From assembly GCA_029883045.1 (NCBI GenBank), contig JAOUJU010000062.1, forward strand, positions 1-8,939: DNA of 8,939 bases. The letters run 5' to 3'. The position numbers and the translations under genes are program-made. The notes under the pieces were generated by a model that saw nothing but the letters and a program-made list of their open reading frames with translations, was not told where the DNA came from and ran no database searches. The stretch is from Rhodospirillaceae bacterium. Its GTDB lineage: Bacteria > Pseudomonadota > Alphaproteobacteria > Rhodospirillales > Magnetovibrionaceae. Below, in pieces: positions 7,118-8,939 of the stretch (the first letter of the stretch is position 1; each line of letters opens with the position of its first letter).

Positions 7118-7131
7118 GTGACTTCAGTCAA
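7118..7131. promoter_or_regulatory. FNR/FixK-like operator between the divergent cytochrome genes
   Basis: The sequence GTGAC-TTCA-GTCAA contains a perfect inverted repeat (TGACT TC AGTCA) and matches the FNR/FixK/DNR pattern TTGAY-N4-RTCAA with one mismatch at the first base. Its centre (7124.5) is about 42 bases upstream of the start point predicted from TATAAT at 7155-7160. That is the classic position for activation by this regulator superfamily. No regulator gene is in the window. Confidence 0.5.
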
Positions 7132-7160
7132 TTACCAAGCATATATTATAGACGTATAAT
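7132..7160 (+). promoter_or_regulatory. Candidate promoter of the membrane cytochrome gene
   Basis: TTACCA (7132-7137) and a perfect TATAAT (7155-7160) are 17 bases apart. The weak -35 directly adjoins the FNR/FixK-like palindrome, as expected for an activator-dependent promoter. The predicted leader is about 26 bases and contains AGGAG at 7182-7186. Confidence 0.5.
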
Positions 7161-7192
7161 GTACAAATTATTTTAAGTATCAGGAGCATCCA

Positions 7193-7951
7193 ATGAGCAC
7201 TAATGTCCATCGTTTATATTTTCATTACAGTGAATACCCGCCCAGCATGCGGGTTCTGTTTACAGGTGCGTTGCTTGTTTTAGGCATCGCCTACATGTTC
7301 GCGATGGTGCAAACCTATATTTCCCATGCTGCCCGCGATGGAAGCCCAGGGCTTTCGGTGCAAGATCTTATAATTGCCTACAGCGGATCAAAAGAAGATT
7401 CACGCCTTGAATCGGCCCTTAAGGGACCGATGATTGATATGGTGGACCCTGCTGATGCAGCACGCATTACATTGTGGATTCACGACGGCGCTTCTAGGGA
7501 AGGGTACGATGAAACCGTTCAACCTATTTTGGAAAACAATTGTGCTAGCTGTCACGATGGGTCCAATCCGCACCTTCCAAACCTTACTGATTATAACGTA
7601 GTGCAAGACCTAGTTGCCGTTGATACCGGGGTCAGCATTTATACGTTGGTGCGCGTTTCGCACATCCACCTATTCGGGATTACATTTATTTTCTTTATCA
7701 TGGGCTTTATCTTTACCCACGCGCTTATAAAACCCATATGGCTTAAATGCCTTGTTACCGGCATACCATTTTTGGCAATCATTCTTGATATCGGGTCGTG
7801 GTATCTTACTAAAATACACCCCGGTTTCGCGTGGGTTGTTTATATCGGCGGTATATGCATGGCGTTTAGTTTTGCCTTTATGTGGATTACCAGCATGTAT
7901 CAAATGTGGTTTATGCGTGCACCTGAAGATCTGGTCAGGAATGCGGATTAA
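7193..7951 (+). CDS. Membrane-anchored monoheme cytochrome c with three C-terminal helices
   Basis: A 252-residue protein. A first membrane helix (about 20-44) is followed by an extracytoplasmic domain of roughly 105 residues bearing one heme c site, CASCH at 117-121, in the context YDETVQPILENNCASCHDGSNPHLPNLTDY. Three more helices follow (about 155-177, 182-201, 212-238). Helix 2 opens with RVSHIHLFG (His157, His159) and ends with THAL (His176); these could be metal or heme b ligands, but this is inference. The heme context resembles that of the divergently encoded small cytochrome. AGGAG lies 6 bases before the ATG. I do not recognise a characterised enzyme; a quinol- or cytochrome-linked electron transfer role is plausible. 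Confidence 0.85.
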   Translation: MSTNVHRLYFHYSEYPPSMRVLFTGALLVLGIAYMFAMVQTYISHAARDGSPGLSVQDLIIAYSGSKEDSRLESALKGPMIDMVDPADAARITLWIHDGASREGYDETVQPILENNCASCHDGSNPHLPNLTDYNVVQDLVAVDTGVSIYTLVRVSHIHLFGITFIFFIMGFIFTHALIKPIWLKCLVTGIPFLAIILDIGSWYLTKIHPGFAWVVYIGGICMAFSFAFMWITSMYQMWFMRAPEDLVRNAD

Positions 7952-7971
7952 TAGTTTGGCTTAATTTAAGT

Positions 7972-7977
7972 TATAAT
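7972..7977 (+). promoter_or_regulatory. Consensus -10 box before the cytochrome c gene
   Basis: TATAAT lies 37 bases upstream of the cytochrome c ATG. No convincing -35 is found at 16-18 bases, so it may need an activator or be fortuitous. It would allow expression separate from the upstream membrane cytochrome gene. Confidence 0.3.
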
Positions 7978-8014
7978 TCGTGCCACTCTCAACAATAGAT
8001 AGGATGGAAAAATT

Positions 8015-8389
8015 ATGAAAAATCTACTTTTAGTAATCGCCACCTTTTTTTCCGTAGCGGCAATGTCTGCTCCCGCATTAGCCAATGGCGACGGGGAAGA
8101 GCTGTTTAAGAAAAAATGCAAAAGCTGCCATACCTATAAGGATGCTAGTAAGCATGGAATGGGCCCCAGTCTTTTTGGTGTAATGGGGCGTAAGGCTGGA
8201 ACGGTCAGTGGCTACAAAAGGTTTTCTGACGGCATGAAAGCATCTGGCGTTGTTTGGGATGATGCCTCAATGGATGGGCTTATGGCCAATTCAACAAAAT
8301 TTGTTGAAGGCGGCAACATGAAAGGCATCAAGATTAAGGATGCCGGTGACCGAGAAAAAATTATAGCTTACATTAAAACCCTGAAATAA
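8015..8389 (+). CDS. Soluble periplasmic class I cytochrome c (c2/c550 type)
   Basis: A 124-residue precursor. The signal peptide (MKNLLLVIATFFSVAAMSAPALA) probably ends after residue 23, giving a mature protein of about 100 residues. The heme c motif is CKSCH at 35-39. GMGPSLFGVMGRKAGTVSGYKRFSDGMK (48-75) is the typical class I cytochrome c/c2 segment, with Pro51 next to the heme. Met102 in EGGNMKGIKIKD is the likely distal ligand, and the C-terminal helix REKIIAYIKTLK is present. It would shuttle electrons in the periplasm, for example from the bc1 complex to an oxidase, or serve the membrane cytochrome 63 bases upstream on the same strand. AGGA at 8001-8004 is the ribosome binding site. 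Confidence 0.95.
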   Translation: MKNLLLVIATFFSVAAMSAPALANGDGEELFKKKCKSCHTYKDASKHGMGPSLFGVMGRKAGTVSGYKRFSDGMKASGVVWDDASMDGLMANSTKFVEGGNMKGIKIKDAGDREKIIAYIKTLK

Positions 8390-8449
8390 GGACCCTCAAG
8401 ACCCGCTGAGTCCCCAGGTAATCCCGCGCAGGAACTAACCTTTCTGTGG

Positions 8450-8471
8450 GCCTATGGTTATGACCATAGGC
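8450..8471 (+). terminator. Strong hairpin downstream of the cytochrome c gene
   Basis: GCCTATGGT and ACCATAGGC form a perfect 9-base-pair stem around a TATG loop. It lies 61 bases after the cytochrome c stop. Only a broken T-rich tail (TGATTTATTGT) follows, so it is not a canonical intrinsic terminator. It may end or stabilise the cytochrome transcript. A further CAGGT (8415-8419) / ACCTG (8472-8476) pairing could enclose it. Confidence 0.45.
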
Positions 8472-8481
8472 ACCTGATTTA

Positions 8482-8510
8482 TTGTCAGATGCGATGGCGA
8501 TGTGTATTAT
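8482..8510 (+). promoter_or_regulatory. Candidate sigma-70 promoter of the NDUFS4-like gene
   Basis: TTGTCA (8482-8487) and TATTAT (8505-8510) are 17 bases apart, the same -35 hexamer and spacing as Mrp promoter P1. Transcription would start near 8517, giving a leader of about 26 bases with AGGAG at 8533-8537. Confidence 0.5.
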
Positions 8511-8542
8511 GTTGATAGATTAGATGAGAATCAGGAGCCAAA

Positions 8543-8839
8543 ATGCCACGCGCACGTATTTACCGACCAGCTAAAACTGCAATGCAGTCGGGCAAAGCCA
8601 AGACCGGAAAATGGGTTCTTGAGTTTGAACCAACCGATCCCATATCCCCTGATGCGTTAATGGGCTGGGCAGGTTCAGGCGATACCCGCCAGCAGGTAAA
8701 AATGCGGTTTGACACCATGGATGAAGCAACTTCATTTGCCGAGGCCAATTCCATTGATGCCGACGTGATAAAACCACATGAGGCCAAAATTATAAAAAAA
8801 TCATACTCAGACCGTTTTGCCTTTAACCGCATCAGATAA
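8543..8839 (+). CDS. NDUFS4-like accessory subunit of NADH:quinone oxidoreductase (complex I)
   Basis: A 98-residue protein matching the ETC complex I conserved region family (the bacterial counterpart of mitochondrial NDUFS4). Visible signatures are RARIYRPAKTAMQSGKAKTGKWVL near the N-terminus, the LMGWAGSGDTRQQVKMRFDT core (39-58), and SYSDRFAFNRIR at the end. It would bind the cytoplasmic arm of complex I, near the NADH-oxidising module, as a small stabilising subunit without cofactors of its own. AGGAG 5 bases before the ATG supports the start. The gene is not in a nuo operon here; it has its own promoter-like sequence and is followed by a tRNA. Length is normal for alphaproteobacterial members. 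Confidence 0.93.
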   Translation: MPRARIYRPAKTAMQSGKAKTGKWVLEFEPTDPISPDALMGWAGSGDTRQQVKMRFDTMDEATSFAEANSIDADVIKPHEAKIIKKSYSDRFAFNRIR

Positions 8840-8864
8840 TCACACCCACATACCCAAATGTAAT

Positions 8865-8939
8865 GCGCCCGTAGCTCAACTGGATAGAGCACCAGCCTTC
8901 TAAGCTGGGGGTTTCAGGTTCAAGTCCTGACGGGCGCAC
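8865..8939 (+). tRNA. tRNA-Arg (anticodon UCU), cut by the right edge
   Basis: The acceptor stem GCGCCCG pairs with CGGGCGC (8931-8937). The anticodon stem CCAGC/GCTGG encloses the loop CTTCTAA, with TCT at 8899-8901, which reads AGA codons. The T arm has GGTTCAAGTCC. The window ends at discriminator A plus one C, so if CCA is encoded the last two bases lie outside. Confidence 0.95.

Noticed and set aside
8560..8892. Minus-strand open frame antisense to the NDUFS4-like gene
   Set aside because: It overlaps a well supported gene and part of the tRNA-Arg and encodes nothing recognisable.

Overview
The window looks like a chromosomal segment of a moderately AT-rich alphaproteobacterium, possibly marine or otherwise salt-exposed. 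The main taxonomic clue is the small gene at 8543-8839, a homolog of the mitochondrial complex I accessory subunit NDUFS4, which among bacteria is characteristic of Alphaproteobacteria. The overlapping Mrp operon and the class I c2/c550-type cytochrome fit this. Genus cannot be read from the sequence.

Region 1 (1-5683, minus strand) is one tightly packed operon for an Mrp/Mnh-type multisubunit cation/proton antiporter. In transcription order it holds mnhE, mnhF, mnhG, a fused MbhD-MbhE-like gene (the C-terminal part of MrpA as a separate protein), mnhB, mnhC, two consecutive proton-channel subunits of the MrpD/NuoL/M/N superfamily, and the start of a small membrane protein cut by the left edge. 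Neighbouring genes overlap by about 4 bases or abut as TAAATG, so translational coupling is likely throughout. No full-length mrpA is present. The second channel subunit carries an MrpA/NuoL-like signature, so MrpA appears to be split and reordered. The MbhD-MbhE gene has no ATG/GTG/TTG at its expected start and may begin at ATC.

Region 2 (5684-6594) starts with an AT-rich divergent promoter region. It continues with a DUF192 protein carrying an N-terminal membrane or signal segment, then a complete tRNA-Pro(UGG).

Region 3 (6614-8389) is a cluster of three c-type cytochrome genes. A small exported monoheme protein of the planctomycete-type cytochrome class is on the minus strand. Divergent from it are a membrane protein with a CxxCH domain between its first and its last three helices, and a soluble periplasmic cytochrome c. 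The divergent intergenic region holds a near-consensus FNR/FixK-type palindrome next to a good sigma-70 promoter, which suggests oxygen-responsive expression of the membrane cytochrome.

Region 4 (8390-8939) has a strong hairpin after the cytochrome c gene, a promoter, the NDUFS4-like gene, and a tRNA-Arg(UCU) missing its last two bases at the right edge.

The theme is membrane energetics: a proton-motive-force-consuming antiporter, a complex I accessory subunit and a small cytochrome relay. No mobile element, CRISPR array or defence gene was seen. The least familiar parts are the membrane cytochrome module with its putative FNR/FixK site and the reorganised Mrp operon.
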